A stretch of 64,000 nt of DNA from DATFVB01 sp963714035 (GTDB lineage Bacteria; Acidobacteriota; Thermoanaerobaculia; UBA5066; DATFVB01), in assembly GCA_963714035.1 (NCBI GenBank), contig OY970224.1, positions 2,790,001 to 2,854,000 on the forward strand, given 5' to 3'. Numbering within the stretch: position 1 is the first letter of the stretch; each line of letters opens with the position of its first letter. Of the stretch, positions 1-11,126 are shown piece after piece. Below the pieces are notes generated by a model. It saw nothing but the letters and a program-made list of their open reading frames with translations, was not told the origin of the DNA and did not search any database. The translations under genes and the position numbers were made by a program.

Positions 1-1222
1 CAATCGCCATTTCGCCGGACGGTGAGATCGACAGGAGATTTGCGGTCGGCAGCTCGAGCGGCAGCGAGTCCGGGCTGCTCGGATGCTTCAAGAAGATCTT
101 CAGAGGGCCGCCGTTCCAGGAGGCGCTGTAGACGAGGGTCTGTCCGTCCGGAGCGAATCGCGCCGAACGGATCGTGCCGCTGCCGAACGTGATCTGCTGG
201 TACGACGGCGGCGGACGATGGGAGAGGCGCTTCTCGACGACCATACCGAGGGCGATCGCCGCGAGGAGCAGGGCGGCCGCCGCGGCGGCGCTCAGACCGC
301 GCTTCCGGGGCGTCTTCGGGGCGACGAGACCCGGCCGGCTCCCGGACGAGACCGAAGCTTCGGAGAGGTGGTCCCGGATGTTCTTCAGGTCCCGCGCGAG
401 GTCGGTCGTCGACGCGTAGCGGGCGTCCGGCTCCTTCGCGAGGCACCGTTCCACGATCCAGCGCAGCGGAGCGGGGATCCTCGGGTTCGCCGCGCCGATC
501 GGCTCCGGGTCCTCCTGGATGATCGCCGACATGGTCTGAGCCGCCGTCGGCCTCTGGAACGGGCGCTTGCCGGTCCCCATCTCGTAGAGGATCGTCCCGA
601 ACGAGAACTGGTCCGAGCGGAAATCCGCGCTCCGGCCGCTCGCCTGCTCGGGCGACATGTACCCCGCCGTCCCCATCACGGTCCCGGCGCTGGTCTTCAT
701 CGGAATGGCCGTCGGCAGATTCGAGGTCTCGCTGTCGTCGGCGATCATGATCTTGGCGAGGCCGAAGTCGAGGATCTTGACGAAGCCGTCCTTCGTGAGC
801 ATCACGTTCTCGGGCTTCAGGTCCCGGTGGACGATGCCGGCCCCGTGCGCCCGGGCGAGGCCGCTCGCGAGCTGGAGACCGATCTCCAGAATCCGCGAGA
901 GCGGGAGGCGTCCGCCTTCGAGCGCGTCCCGGAGCGTCCTGCCGTCCACGAGCTCCATCGCGACGTAAAGACCCGCGGGAGCGGACCCGACGTCGTACAC
1001 GACGACGATGTTCGGGTGGTTCAATGCGGAGGCGGAGCGGGCTTCCTGCTCGAACCGGGACCGGCGCTCGGACTCCTCGGCGAACTCGGGCGGGAGCACC
1101 TTGACGGCGACGTCCCTTCCGAGGCGCGCGTCGCGCGCCTTGTAGACTTCGCCCATTCCTCCGGCCCCGATGGGGGAGAGGATTTCGTAGGGCCCGAGTC
1201 TGGTGCCGGCGGCGAGCGTCAT
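1..1222 (-). CDS. Ser/Thr protein kinase with C-terminal sensor (3' end outside window)
   Basis: This is a membrane-anchored eukaryotic-type Ser/Thr kinase, read from ATG at 1222 and running off the window start after about 407 codons. The N-terminal glycine loop GAGGMGEV, catalytic Lys41, HRDLKPEN, DFG and GYMSPEQ motifs show an intact Hanks-type kinase domain covering about residues 12-280. A hydrophobic stretch near residue 320 (AAAAALLLAAIALGMV) is a probable single membrane segment. The visible start of the exported part contains FAPDGQTLVYSA, typical of TolB/WD40-like propeller repeats. It lies 41 bases downstream of a second kinase of the same architecture, so the two are probably tandem duplicates in one transcript. 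The substrate is unknown. Confidence 0.9.
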   Translation of the reverse strand, partial: MTLAAGTRLGPYEILSPIGAGGMGEVYKARDARLGRDVAVKVLPPEFAEESERRSRFEQEARSASALNHPNIVVVYDVGSAPAGLYVAMELVDGRTLRDALEGGRLPLSRILEIGLQLASGLARAHGAGIVHRDLKPENVMLTKDGFVKILDFGLAKIMIADDSETSNLPTAIPMKTSAGTVMGTAGYMSPEQASGRSADFRSDQFSFGTILYEMGTGKRPFQRPTAAQTMSAIIQEDPEPIGAANPRIPAPLRWIVERCLAKEPDARYASTTDLARDLKNIRDHLSEASVSSGSRPGLVAPKTPRKRGLSAAAAAALLLAAIALGMVVEKRLSHRPPPSYQQITFGSGTIRSARFAPDGQTLVYSASWNGGPLKIFLKHPSSPDSLPLELPTANLLSISPSGEMAI

Positions 1223-1263
1223 TTCACTCCGAGTTTGTGGCCGCGATCATATCGCGCGATCCT

Positions 1264-3939
<2,676 letters not shown>

Positions 3940-3949
3940 GATCGGCCGC

Positions 3950-5602
3950 TCAGCGCCCGGGGCCTTCGCTCCGAACCTCGGGGGGAACATCCGGCGCCTG
4001 GCGCCAGATTTCGCGAAGCTCCGCGTACGTTCGGCGTGCCTTCTCCGGCTCGCCGGAGGCCGCCTGCGCCCGCGCCAGGCCGAGGAGCGAACGCGGGCGG
4101 AGCGGCGCGCGGGCGAGCGCGGCCTCGAAAGCCTTCGCGGCTTCGCCGGCGCGTCCCACGGACAGCAGCGCTTCGCCGAACAGCTCGTGGGACGGCTTTT
4201 CGACGAACGGAGGCCCGAACGGCACCGGAAGCGATTCCTCGATGTCGGCGGCCTTGCGAAGGAGTCGGAATCCCTCGTCTCCCTTCCCTTCGGAGAGATC
4301 GGCGGCGCCATCGAGCTCGAGTCGCATGACGTCCAGTCGCCGGGCGTCCATGGCCTGGCCCTCCGACTGGAGCTCCGGCGCCATTGCCCGCCGCGCCTCG
4401 TCGAAGAGCGCGAGCTCGGCGCGAGCATCGGCCGACCTCCCGCGGGTGGCGGCGTCGAGACCGCGGGCGTAGACGACGGTCGATCGCGCGGCCGCAAACC
4501 GCGCGAGGTCGATCGCCGCCGGGAAGGCCGGAAGCGGCGAGTGGCCGCCGGCGAGAATCCGGTACGTCCACATCTCGGCATACGAGCCTTCGCCGCTGTG
4601 GTCGGGATCGAGATGGCCGTCGTGCGGGGAGCTCGAGCCGCGCGCGATCTGCGCCTCGCAGCCCGAGAGGACGCGCTCGGCGTCCTTCAGGCGTCCCTGC
4701 TGGAGATACCCGTATTCGAGCCAGAGCGGGTAGTGTCCGCAGCCGGCGGCGGGGAGCCCCCGCGCGCGGCGGCCTCGGTCGACGACGGCGATCGCCTGCT
4801 CGTTGGCGGCCACGACGTCGTCCCACATTCCGAGCGCGAGGAAGATGTGAGAGCACATGTGCTGCGCGTGGCCGGCATCGGGCGCGATCTTCGAGTAGGC
4901 CCGAGCGGCGGGAAGCGCCAGGGGCGCATGGACGGGATCGTCGCACGCGTGGATGAGGTAGTGGGCGATGCCCGGGTGATCCGGATATCGGTAGAAGAGC
5001 GGCTCGAGGATCCCGGCGGCCTTCATGTAGGTCGGGATGTCCCGCCCTTCGTGCGCCGTGCCGAGGAGCGAGAGGGCGTAGAACGCGGCGGCGTCGGGGT
5101 CGTCCGGAAATTGCCGGGAGAGCGCGCCCATCGCCTCCGAATACCTGACGTCGCGCTCCTCCTTGCTCCCCGGCCCGTAGAGGATCTCGAGCGAGCCCAC
5201 GTACGCTTTCTCCCGCGCCGTTTTCGCCTTCGCCTGCCGTCCTTCGGCCGTGGGAGCGAGCCGGTTGAGGATCGCGCGCGCCGCTTCGAGGTCCTGCTCC
5301 ATCCACACCGGGTGGTTCTTCGTCATCGCCTCGCCCCAGTAAGCCATCGCGAAGCTCGAATCGAGCCTCTCCGCGTCCTGGAAGGCGTGGGCGGCATCCT
5401 CGTATTCGAAATTGTGGAGCTGGGCGAGCCCGTGCAGGAACGATTTCTGGGCGACGGCGGGGCCGGAATTCGGAAACGTCAGGGTCCCCACGGCGCCGGG
5501 CTCCTCGCCCGCGGCCGTCAGGGCGGTCAGGAGGAACGCGGGGAGAAGGAAACGGCGAAGCGCGGTTCCTCGGGCATCCCGCGAGCCGGCGGGATCCGTC
5601 AC
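3950..5602 (-). CDS. exported TPR-repeat protein
   Basis: This 550-residue exported protein is built from tetratricopeptide-like helical repeats. The GTG at 5602 overlaps the TGA of the upstream amidohydrolase (GTGA), which is why this start is chosen; it gives a basic N-terminus followed by the hydrophobic stretch FLLPAFLLTALTAAG, a plausible signal peptide. Repeat-like motifs such as YEDAAHAFQDAERLDSSFAM near the N-terminus and AGEAAKAFEAALARAPLRP near the C-terminus fit TPR units. HPGIAHYLIHACDDP and AGHAQHMCSHIFLALGMWDD occur in a family of exported acidobacterial and bacteroidete TPR proteins of unknown function. It probably acts as a protein-binding scaffold outside the cytoplasmic membrane. 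The role is inferred from fold only. Confidence 0.85.
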   Translation of the reverse strand: MTDPAGSRDARGTALRRFLLPAFLLTALTAAGEEPGAVGTLTFPNSGPAVAQKSFLHGLAQLHNFEYEDAAHAFQDAERLDSSFAMAYWGEAMTKNHPVWMEQDLEAARAILNRLAPTAEGRQAKAKTAREKAYVGSLEILYGPGSKEERDVRYSEAMGALSRQFPDDPDAAAFYALSLLGTAHEGRDIPTYMKAAGILEPLFYRYPDHPGIAHYLIHACDDPVHAPLALPAARAYSKIAPDAGHAQHMCSHIFLALGMWDDVVAANEQAIAVVDRGRRARGLPAAGCGHYPLWLEYGYLQQGRLKDAERVLSGCEAQIARGSSSPHDGHLDPDHSGEGSYAEMWTYRILAGGHSPLPAFPAAIDLARFAAARSTVVYARGLDAATRGRSADARAELALFDEARRAMAPELQSEGQAMDARRLDVMRLELDGAADLSEGKGDEGFRLLRKAADIEESLPVPFGPPFVEKPSHELFGEALLSVGRAGEAAKAFEAALARAPLRPRSLLGLARAQAASGEPEKARRTYAELREIWRQAPDVPPEVRSEGPGR

Positions 5603-7296
5603 CGGGAAGCGCCCGGCCCGAGGAGGATCGTGCCCGGCCGCGCGGCGGTGATCTTCCCCCCGTCGACGACGAGAACTCCGTTGACCGCGACGTACGGGAA
5701 CCCGGACGAATAATGCACGGGATCGGCGAACGTCGAGTTGACCTTGACGGCGGCGAGATCGAACGCGACGACGTCGGCGGCCATCCCGGGCCGCAGGAAA
5801 CCGCGGTCCCAGAGATGCGCGCGCGAAGCGGAGAGCCCCGTCATCTTGGCGACCGCCGTCTCGAGCGGCAGGGCCCTGTCGTCGCGGACGTACTTCGCCA
5901 GGATCCGCGCCGTCGAGGCCCACCCGCGCGGATGGGATTTTTCCTGCGACAGGATCCCGTCCTCGGCTCCCGCCGCGGAATCGGTGCAGAAGGCGACCCA
6001 CGGGTCCTGGATCGCCGCCTTCACGTCGTCGTCCGACATGACGAAGGTGATGCAGTAGGTGTTCGCGCGGTCGGCGACGACGATGTCCATCAGCGCGTCG
6101 ACGGGGTCCTTCTTCTCCTCCTCCGCGATCTGCGCGATCGTCTTCCCTTCGTATTTCTTGAGCGAAGGATCGATGACGGTCGTCACGAGGACGCCCGTCG
6201 GACCGCCCGCGCCGAAGTACTGGTTCTCCCATTCGTCGGAGTCCTTCAGCATCTCTTCGCGGCCCCGCTTGCGCTGGGCGGGATCCTTCAGCCGCGCGAG
6301 CTCCTTGTCCCGGCCGCCTTCCCGCATCCACGGCGGAAGGCAGGCGTCGAGCCCGTTCATCGCCGCCGTCCAGGGATACTGATTGGCCGCGACGTCGAGC
6401 CCCTGCGCGCGCGCCTCTCGGATCCGTTCGAGCGCGTGGGGCATCCTTCCCCAGTTTCGCTTGTCGGCGGTCTTGAAATGCCAGATGTTCGCCGGGATCT
6501 GCGCCTCGCGCGCGATCCGGAAGACCTCGTCCATCGAAGCCTCGAGGCGGTTTCCCTCGGATCGCTGATGCGTGAAATACGTTCCGCCCCAGCGGGAGGC
6601 CACGCGGGCCATCGCGATGATCTCGTCGGTCGAGTTGTAGATGTCGGGAACGTACTGGAGAGAGGTCGAGACGCCGAGCGCGCCTTCCTTCATCGCCTCT
6701 CCGACGATCGATTCCATCTTCTCGAGCTCGGCCGTCGTCGCGCGGCGGTCCTCGGTTCCGATGACGATCTGCCGGACGGTTCCGAGGCCGACGAACGTCC
6801 CGAGATTGATCGAGGCGCCCTTCCGGCGGAACGCGTCGAAGTAGCCGGTGAGCGTCGTCCAGTCGGGCCGCACGCCGTATCGCTTCCAGATGTCGTCGCC
6901 GTCCGCGATCATCTTCGGCGTCGTCGGGGCGATCGACTGGCCCTCGCCCGTCACCTCGGTCGTGATCCCCTGCGTGATCTTCGAAGCGGCGCGCGGGTCG
7001 ACGAGCACGTTGTATTCCGACTGTCCCAGGAGATCGATGAATCCGGGAGCGACGACGAGACGCCGCGCGTCGATCCGGTGTCGGGCGGCGTCTTTCCTCG
7101 GTTCCGCCAGCGGGCCGACGGCGGAGATCTTTCCGTCGCGGATCGCGACGTCCGCCCGGAAGGAGGGGCCGCCGGTCCCGTCGACGACGAGCCCGCCTTC
7201 GAAGACGAGATCGTCGGGAGGTGTGGCGGGCGGTCTGGCGGCGGCCGCCAGGAGGAGGCCCGCCGCGAGCACGGCGAAGAATGCCGATCGTTTCAT
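5599..7296 (-). CDS. exported D-aminoacylase-like amidohydrolase, atypical metal site
   Basis: This 565-residue exported member of the amidohydrolase superfamily resembles N-acyl-D-amino-acid deacylases. A signal peptide (MKRSAFFAVLAAGLLLAAAA) is followed by the usual N-terminal beta sandwich (VFEGGLVVDGTG, VAIRDGKISAVG) and a barrel with THQRSEG, WHFK and FCTDSAAGAEDG, and the C-terminal GMAADVVAFDL strand common to the family. The position that normally reads GFID-x-H-x-H reads GFIDLLGQSEYNV instead, so the first metal-binding HxH pair is absent. It may therefore use one metal or act on a different substrate. It is coupled by a 4-base overlap to the TPR protein downstream, so both are likely exported together. 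Confidence 0.85.
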   Translation of the reverse strand: MKRSAFFAVLAAGLLLAAAARPPATPPDDLVFEGGLVVDGTGGPSFRADVAIRDGKISAVGPLAEPRKDAARHRIDARRLVVAPGFIDLLGQSEYNVLVDPRAASKITQGITTEVTGEGQSIAPTTPKMIADGDDIWKRYGVRPDWTTLTGYFDAFRRKGASINLGTFVGLGTVRQIVIGTEDRRATTAELEKMESIVGEAMKEGALGVSTSLQYVPDIYNSTDEIIAMARVASRWGGTYFTHQRSEGNRLEASMDEVFRIAREAQIPANIWHFKTADKRNWGRMPHALERIREARAQGLDVAANQYPWTAAMNGLDACLPPWMREGGRDKELARLKDPAQRKRGREEMLKDSDEWENQYFGAGGPTGVLVTTVIDPSLKKYEGKTIAQIAEEEKKDPVDALMDIVVADRANTYCITFVMSDDDVKAAIQDPWVAFCTDSAAGAEDGILSQEKSHPRGWASTARILAKYVRDDRALPLETAVAKMTGLSASRAHLWDRGFLRPGMAADVVAFDLAAVKVNSTFADPVHYSSGFPYVAVNGVLVVDGGKITAARPGTILLGPGASR

Positions 7297-7335
7297 GGTG
7301 TGAATTCCCTCGCCGGTAATTTAGCACCGGCGGGG

Positions 7336-7452
7336 AGGCGCGGCGATACGCGCCAGACCGGACTGCCCGCGGCCTCAACGTACGTTCTCAGTACGCCTCG
7401 GCCGCGGGACAGCCCGGCCTGACGCGTCTTCCAGCACGTCTCGCCGCGCCTC
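7336..7452. repeat. dispersed repeat family E, copy 1
   Basis: The intergenic stretch 7297-7799 has no gene that I can support and is composed of repeats. This part contains GGCGATACGCGCCAGACC, a small inverted pair around CGTACGTTCTCAGTACG, and CTTCCAGCACGTCTCGCCGC. Related sequence occurs at 46590-46654 and 63198-63315 in this window. Function unknown. Confidence 0.6.
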
Positions 7453-7563
7453 GGAATGACACCCCGCTGCTCTGGGTCTTTCCGCCTCTCCCGGCGGGAG
7501 AGGCCGCGCCGCCGACCGGGCGGAGGCGGCGCGGGTGAGGGAACCCGGCCTGGCCGGATCCCG

Positions 7564-7713
7564 TCATTGCGAGCGAAGCGAAGCAATCTCCAAGACCATC
7601 TCATCCCTGGCGATTGCCGCGGTCGCTTCCCGCCTTCGCCGAGGCTTCCGCCTCCGCCAAGGCTATGGCGAGACAAGTCGGCGCGGCAGGCCGCTCCCTC
7701 GCAATGACGACGA
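7564..7713. repeat. dispersed palindromic repeat family B, copy 1
   Basis: About 150 bp bounded by CATTGCGAG at the left and its complement CTCGCAATG at the right, with GCCGCGGTCGCTTCCCGCC and GTCGGCGCGGCAGGCCGCTC inside. A close copy is at 61699-61843 and a short partial one at 47186-47223. It lies between two convergently ended genes and looks like a short non-coding element rather than a gene. The preceding 7480-7545 resembles family D (CTCCCGGCGGGAGA). Confidence 0.65.
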
Positions 7714-7799
7714 AGGAGCCATCCGCACGACTTTTGACTTTCGACTCTCGACCGGGCCGGCCGGCGCCGGCGCCCAACTCGCCAACTCGCGACCCGCAA

Positions 7800-8312
7800 C
7801 TATTCTTTGTATCTCTCCATCGACGCGCGAATCTCCGCCATCGCTTCTTTCGCGTCTCCGACTCCGGTCGCCCGCGTCGTCTCGCCGCGCAGGCGGTGGT
7901 AGGCCTCGAAGAAGACGCCGATCTCTTCGAAGATCCGTCCCGGAATCTCCGCGGTGTAGACCCGGTCTTCGTGCTCACCGTCGGGCGAGGCGACGATCCG
8001 GTCGTTGCGGTCGCCGTCCGACTCCATTCGCAGGATCGCCCGCGGGCGGGCGAGCACGACGCAGCCGCAGAAGAGCGGCTCCTCCATCAGGAGGATGGCG
8101 TCGAGCGGGTCGCCGTCCCCGGAGCGCGTCTTCGGGAGGAACCCGTAGTTCCAGGGAAACGCGAAGCCCGGCGGGAGGATCTTCGTCAGGCGGAAGAGCG
8201 CCAGGTCCTCGTCCCACTTGTACTTGTTCCGGTTCCCCTTCGGCGTGTCGATCACGATCCGGAGCCGTCCGTCGGCGTCGATCGGGTCGAAATCGCGTAC
8301 GAAGTCGGTCAC
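7800..8312 (-). CDS. ppa: inorganic pyrophosphatase
   Basis: This 170-residue soluble family I pyrophosphatase hydrolyses PPi to phosphate and drives biosynthetic reactions forward. The metal-binding signature DGDPLDAILL lies at residues 66-75, with Asp66, Asp68 and Asp71 at the canonical spacing. NRNKYKWDED (27-36) and FPWNYGFLPKT (52-62) supply the usual Lys, Tyr and Asn active-site elements. Length fits the family. The C-terminal part, with FFEAYHRLRGE, is more divergent than in proteobacterial enzymes. It is divergently transcribed from the fructose bisphosphatase gene, with 44 bases between the two starts. Confidence 0.92.
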   Translation of the reverse strand: MTDFVRDFDPIDADGRLRIVIDTPKGNRNKYKWDEDLALFRLTKILPPGFAFPWNYGFLPKTRSGDGDPLDAILLMEEPLFCGCVVLARPRAILRMESDGDRNDRIVASPDGEHEDRVYTAEIPGRIFEEIGVFFEAYHRLRGETTRATGVGDAKEAMAEIRASMERYKE

Positions 8313-8356
8313 GGGCGGTATTGTATCGGGCGGGGCATTTGCATCGGAGGCCGCGC

Positions 8357-9352
8357 GTGGAACAGGTCACGCTGAACGAACACCTTCTCCAGGAACAGCG
8401 TTCCCATGCCGAGTCGACCGAGGAGCTGACCGAGCTCATCAATCGGATCGCGCTCTGCGGCAAGATCATCGCGCAGCGTCTGCGACGCTCGACGCTGACG
8501 GGAGAGACCGGCTACGCGGCGACCTCCAATGTCTACGGTGAGCGCCAGGAGAAGCTCGACGTCTTCGCCAACGCCGTCTTCCTGCGGCACCTCCGTTACG
8601 GCGGGATCGTCTCGATCGCCGCTTCGGAGGAGATGGAGGAGCCGAAGATCTTCTCGCCGGACGGCGAGGGGCACTACTCGATTTCGTTCGACCCGATCGA
8701 CGGTTCCCAGAACCTCGACGTCAACGGGACGCTCGGGACGATCTTCGGGATCCGCCGCCGGCGCGCCGCGGGGGAGCACGAGCACGGGCTCCTGACGCCG
8801 GGGCGCGAGCAGGTCGCCGCCGGATATCTCCTCTACGGCCCTGCGACGGAGCTCGTCGTCGCCGTCGGGGGGACGGTGAACATCTTCACGCTCGACGACG
8901 CGGGCGAGTTCTTCCGGTCGAAGGACCGGGTCCGCCTGCCGGAGCGGGGGCGGCCTTACGCCGTCAACGAAGGCAACCAGGCTCGCTGGAGCGACGCGAC
9001 GCGGCGGTACGTCGAATGGCTGAAGACGCCGAACTCGAAGTCCGGCGAGCCGCACGCGACCCGCTACTCCGCCTCTCTCGTCGGCGACTTCCACCGCATC
9101 CTGCAGCAGGGCGGGATCTATCTCTATCCGGCCGAGCCGGGAGATCCGACGACGCCGAACGGAAAGCTCCGGGTCCTCTACGAATGCCACCCGCTCGCGA
9201 TGGTCGCGGAGATGGCCGGCGGCCGCGCGTCGACAGGCCTCGTTGACGTGCTCGACGTGGTGCCGGAAGACGCGCACGCCCGGTGCCCGCTCGCGATCGG
9301 CTCGAAAGAGGAGGTCGATCGTTACGAGGAGTTCGTCGCGGGGAAGGCGTAG
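8357..9352 (+). CDS. fbp: fructose-1,6-bisphosphatase class I
   Basis: This 331-residue enzyme removes the 1-phosphate of fructose 1,6-bisphosphate in gluconeogenesis. The class I signature is clear: SEEMEEP at about residues 90-96 and FDPIDGSQNLD at 111-121, giving the metal-binding Glu and Asp residues, and later YSASLVGDFHRIL and the substrate-binding GGIYLYPAE and YECHPLAMVAEMAGG. GTG at 8357 is chosen because GGAGG lies 6 bases upstream and the protein then starts with the usual short leader; the open frame extends further upstream only through repeat sequence. Length is typical. Confidence 0.95.
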   Translation: MEQVTLNEHLLQEQRSHAESTEELTELINRIALCGKIIAQRLRRSTLTGETGYAATSNVYGERQEKLDVFANAVFLRHLRYGGIVSIAASEEMEEPKIFSPDGEGHYSISFDPIDGSQNLDVNGTLGTIFGIRRRRAAGEHEHGLLTPGREQVAAGYLLYGPATELVVAVGGTVNIFTLDDAGEFFRSKDRVRLPERGRPYAVNEGNQARWSDATRRYVEWLKTPNSKSGEPHATRYSASLVGDFHRILQQGGIYLYPAEPGDPTTPNGKLRVLYECHPLAMVAEMAGGRASTGLVDVLDVVPEDAHARCPLAIGSKEEVDRYEEFVAGKA

Positions 9353-9396
9353 GGGAGATTCGTCCTTACCCGTGGCCGGCGGGGTACGTTCCCCCC

Positions 9397-9471
9397 GTCA
9401 TCCTGAGGCACCGTCTTGTCATCCTGAGGCGCACCCTTGTCATCCTGAGCGAAGCGAAGGATCTGCTCCGG
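9397..9471. repeat. family A repeat, three 21-bp tandem units
   Basis: GTCATCCTGAG starts at 9397, 9418 and 9439, giving three imperfect 21-bp units; the last continues as CGAAGCGAAGGATCTGCTCC. The same core recurs at 28585-28627, 50057-50085 and 62070-62147. The core GTCATCCTGAGCGAAGCG is known as a short repeat in many bacterial genomes. The rest of 9353-9536 has no gene that I can see. Confidence 0.7.
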
Positions 9472-9536
9472 GGCCCCGCCGCCCGGTTGACAGGCCCGCC
9501 CCCGGCCGCTATCGTTGGCGGTCCGATTTGATCTTT

Positions 9537-9611
9537 TCCTCAGTAGCTCAACGGCAGAGCATCCGGCTGTTAACCGGAGGGTTGTAGGTTCAAATCCTAC
9601 CTGAGGAGCCA
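9537..9611 (+). tRNA. tRNA-Asn (anticodon GTT), CCA encoded
   Basis: A full cloverleaf can be drawn: acceptor TCCTCAG pairs with CTGAGGA, the D arm is GCTC/GAGC, the anticodon arm TCCGG/CCGGA has the loop CTGTTAA with anticodon GTT, the variable region is GGGTT, and the T arm GTAGG/CCTAC carries the loop TTCAAAT. The discriminator is G and the 3' CCA is genomically encoded (9609-9611). It sits next to foreign-looking DNA, as tRNA genes often do at island boundaries. Confidence 0.97.
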
Positions 9612-9626
9612 ATCTACTCCTCCGTT

Positions 9627-9690
9627 TCACGCCTCCCTCAACACCCCCAGCGGCTCGACTCGCGAGTCGCGGGGCGCGGGGACCCACCTC
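9627..9690 (-). pseudogene. C-terminal tail of an ADOP-type permease gene
   Basis: The last ~20 codons of this minus-strand frame read PRDSRVEPLGVLREA and stop, nearly the same as the end of the intact permease at 18548 (ALRASRVEPAGVLREP). The DNA also aligns over about 58 bases. Upstream of this the frame no longer looks like the permease, so only the 3' tail survives next to tRNA-Asn. Between it and 9952 I see no gene; the composition drops below that of the flanks. Confidence 0.6.
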
Positions 9691-9951
9691 AGGGTTCTCC
9701 TCGGGTCTATCGAGGAAGCCCGTGTTCCCGTACGCACGGCGTCGAGGTGGCTGATCCGATTCGCTAACGGGGCGACGAGAAGGAAGTGGCTGCGATTTGC
9801 CCGGCGCAAGGGGGCGCCAGAGCTTCGTCGAGATCGGGAAGGAGTTCGGAGTCGCGAGCCTCTTAGGTGGGACAGTTGCTTGCGAGGGTTGAGCAAAGTC
9901 GGAGTGGGGTCGGGCGACCGGTGCAGCTGTTCGGCAAGCAACCCGGGGAGC

Positions 9952-9981
9952 CTAAATGTATAACCCAGATCTGACCCCAAG
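9952..9981 (+). repeat. left copy of 30-bp perfect inverted repeat
   Basis: CTAAATGTATAACCCAGATC followed by TGACCCCAAG is the exact reverse complement of 13885-13914. The two copies face each other across 3.9 kb. The embedded AGATCTGACCCC core contains a BglII-like palindrome. The left copy lies just downstream (in the minus direction) of a decayed coding segment. Confidence 0.85.
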
Positions 9982-9982
9982 C

Positions 9983-10237
9983 TCAGCACGGCTTCGGTGG
10001 GGTTCCCGAGCAAGGTCGATGGGCCGCCTCGTACATGGGGTGACCGGTCAGCCTGATCGGATGATCGTTCGCGAGCAGGAGCGAGTTCGCGTCCCACGTG
10101 TCCGGGCGGAAATGGGGGCTGATCTCCGCCGTCACGCTGGAGCATTCCGGCGCGTTCTCCAGGTCTGATGTCGGCTTCCACTCCTCCTCGGCGGCCCGTT
10201 CTCGCGTCGCCGTCGCGATCCGCCTTACCCAAGAGAT
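9983..10237 (-). pseudogene. unrecognised coding remnant ending at the inverted repeat
   Basis: This minus-strand frame is open from the protease stop to TGA at 9983 and has protein-like content (WKPTSDLENAPE, TAEISPHFRPDTWDAN, DHPIRLTGHPMYEAAHRPC) but no ATG, GTG or TTG start that fits. It looks like the 3' part of a larger gene whose 5' end was lost. I cannot name the family. It follows the trypsin-like gene immediately, and its stop is 2 bases from the 30-bp inverted repeat. Confidence 0.35.
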
Positions 10238-10238
10238 C

Positions 10239-11036
10239 TCACTCGTTAGGATCTTCCTGCGAGGCGTCAGGAGTCACCCCCGGACTCTCAGGAGATACCC
10301 TCGGCGTTTCAGGACGCTTTTCGACGTCCTTCGTCGGTTGCGGTTGTTCGGCTGCCGTCGCTTTGGCCTCCTCAAGCGAGTCGAAAGTCTTAATCACAGT
10401 ATGAAAAAATTCAACGCTTCGGATCGTGCAGAGCCCGGGAAGTGCTTGACCTGACGGTCGGACATTGGGGAGATATGATGAAACTACGCCGATAATCTTG
10501 AGATCTTCGGTTCTCTCCCCAAGGAAAGCAGGACCGCCACTTACGCCATTGATGGCGACACCATCCACAAAATATTGTTGTTCTTCTTTGTTCCACGCAC
10601 TAATCCGCCCGGAGAAGAAGCACAGGGCACCGCCAGCAACCGACGGGAACCCCAACCAGCCAACTTCATTTCCCACCTTGGGACGTCGCCCCGGCGCCGG
10701 TAGGCTTATCGGATCACTTGGCAGAGTCGGAAGCAATGCGCGAGGGAAAACAATGGCTGCGACGTCGTGACGGGGGTAGTTGAGGATGGCTCTCTCGGAC
10801 GGTCGGATCATTGCTCCTTTCTTGAGACCGGTATGCTCAAGCCGGATCGGCTCCTCCCACAGTTTTTCGTGTTCGACGACGTGATTCGCGGTTGCCAGAC
10901 AGACACTATCCTGAACGTCTGCGAATGATGCATTCGCAAAGAACCATCCCGTTCCCCATCCCGAAGGCGTCCGTATCATCACGACGTGCTTTTCCACGGC
11001 TTCGATGGCGGCGACCCAGTTCGTCTCGATCGACAT
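10239..11036 (-). CDS. trypsin-like serine protease, no signal peptide
   Basis: This 265-residue protein has a chymotrypsin-fold protease domain with a complete catalytic triad: His52 in TANHVV, Asp91 in RHDVAAI and Ser166 in NGVSGGPAF. There is no signal peptide or membrane segment, so it is probably cytoplasmic, unlike most bacterial Deg/trypsin proteases. The last 40 residues (about 225-265) are rich in Pro, Glu, Thr and Asp and likely disordered. AAGGAG 11 bases upstream of ATG 11036 supports the start. GC content is clearly lower than in the housekeeping genes around it, in keeping with acquisition by transfer. Similar stand-alone trypsin-like genes occur in accessory islands, but its substrate is unknown. 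Confidence 0.85.
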   Translation of the reverse strand: MSIETNWVAAIEAVEKHVVMIRTPSGWGTGWFFANASFADVQDSVCLATANHVVEHEKLWEEPIRLEHTGLKKGAMIRPSERAILNYPRHDVAAIVFPRALLPTLPSDPISLPAPGRRPKVGNEVGWLGFPSVAGGALCFFSGRISAWNKEEQQYFVDGVAINGVSGGPAFLGERTEDLKIIGVVSSYLPNVRPSGQALPGLCTIRSVEFFHTVIKTFDSLEEAKATAAEQPQPTKDVEKRPETPRVSPESPGVTPDASQEDPNE

Positions 11037-11126
11037 TTCGAGGCTCCTTTTTCCCTAAAACATCGCGCTCGACCGATCTTGGGGACAGGTCGAGCATGCG
11101 CCGTGGCGTTGCCAAGTGAGCAAAAG

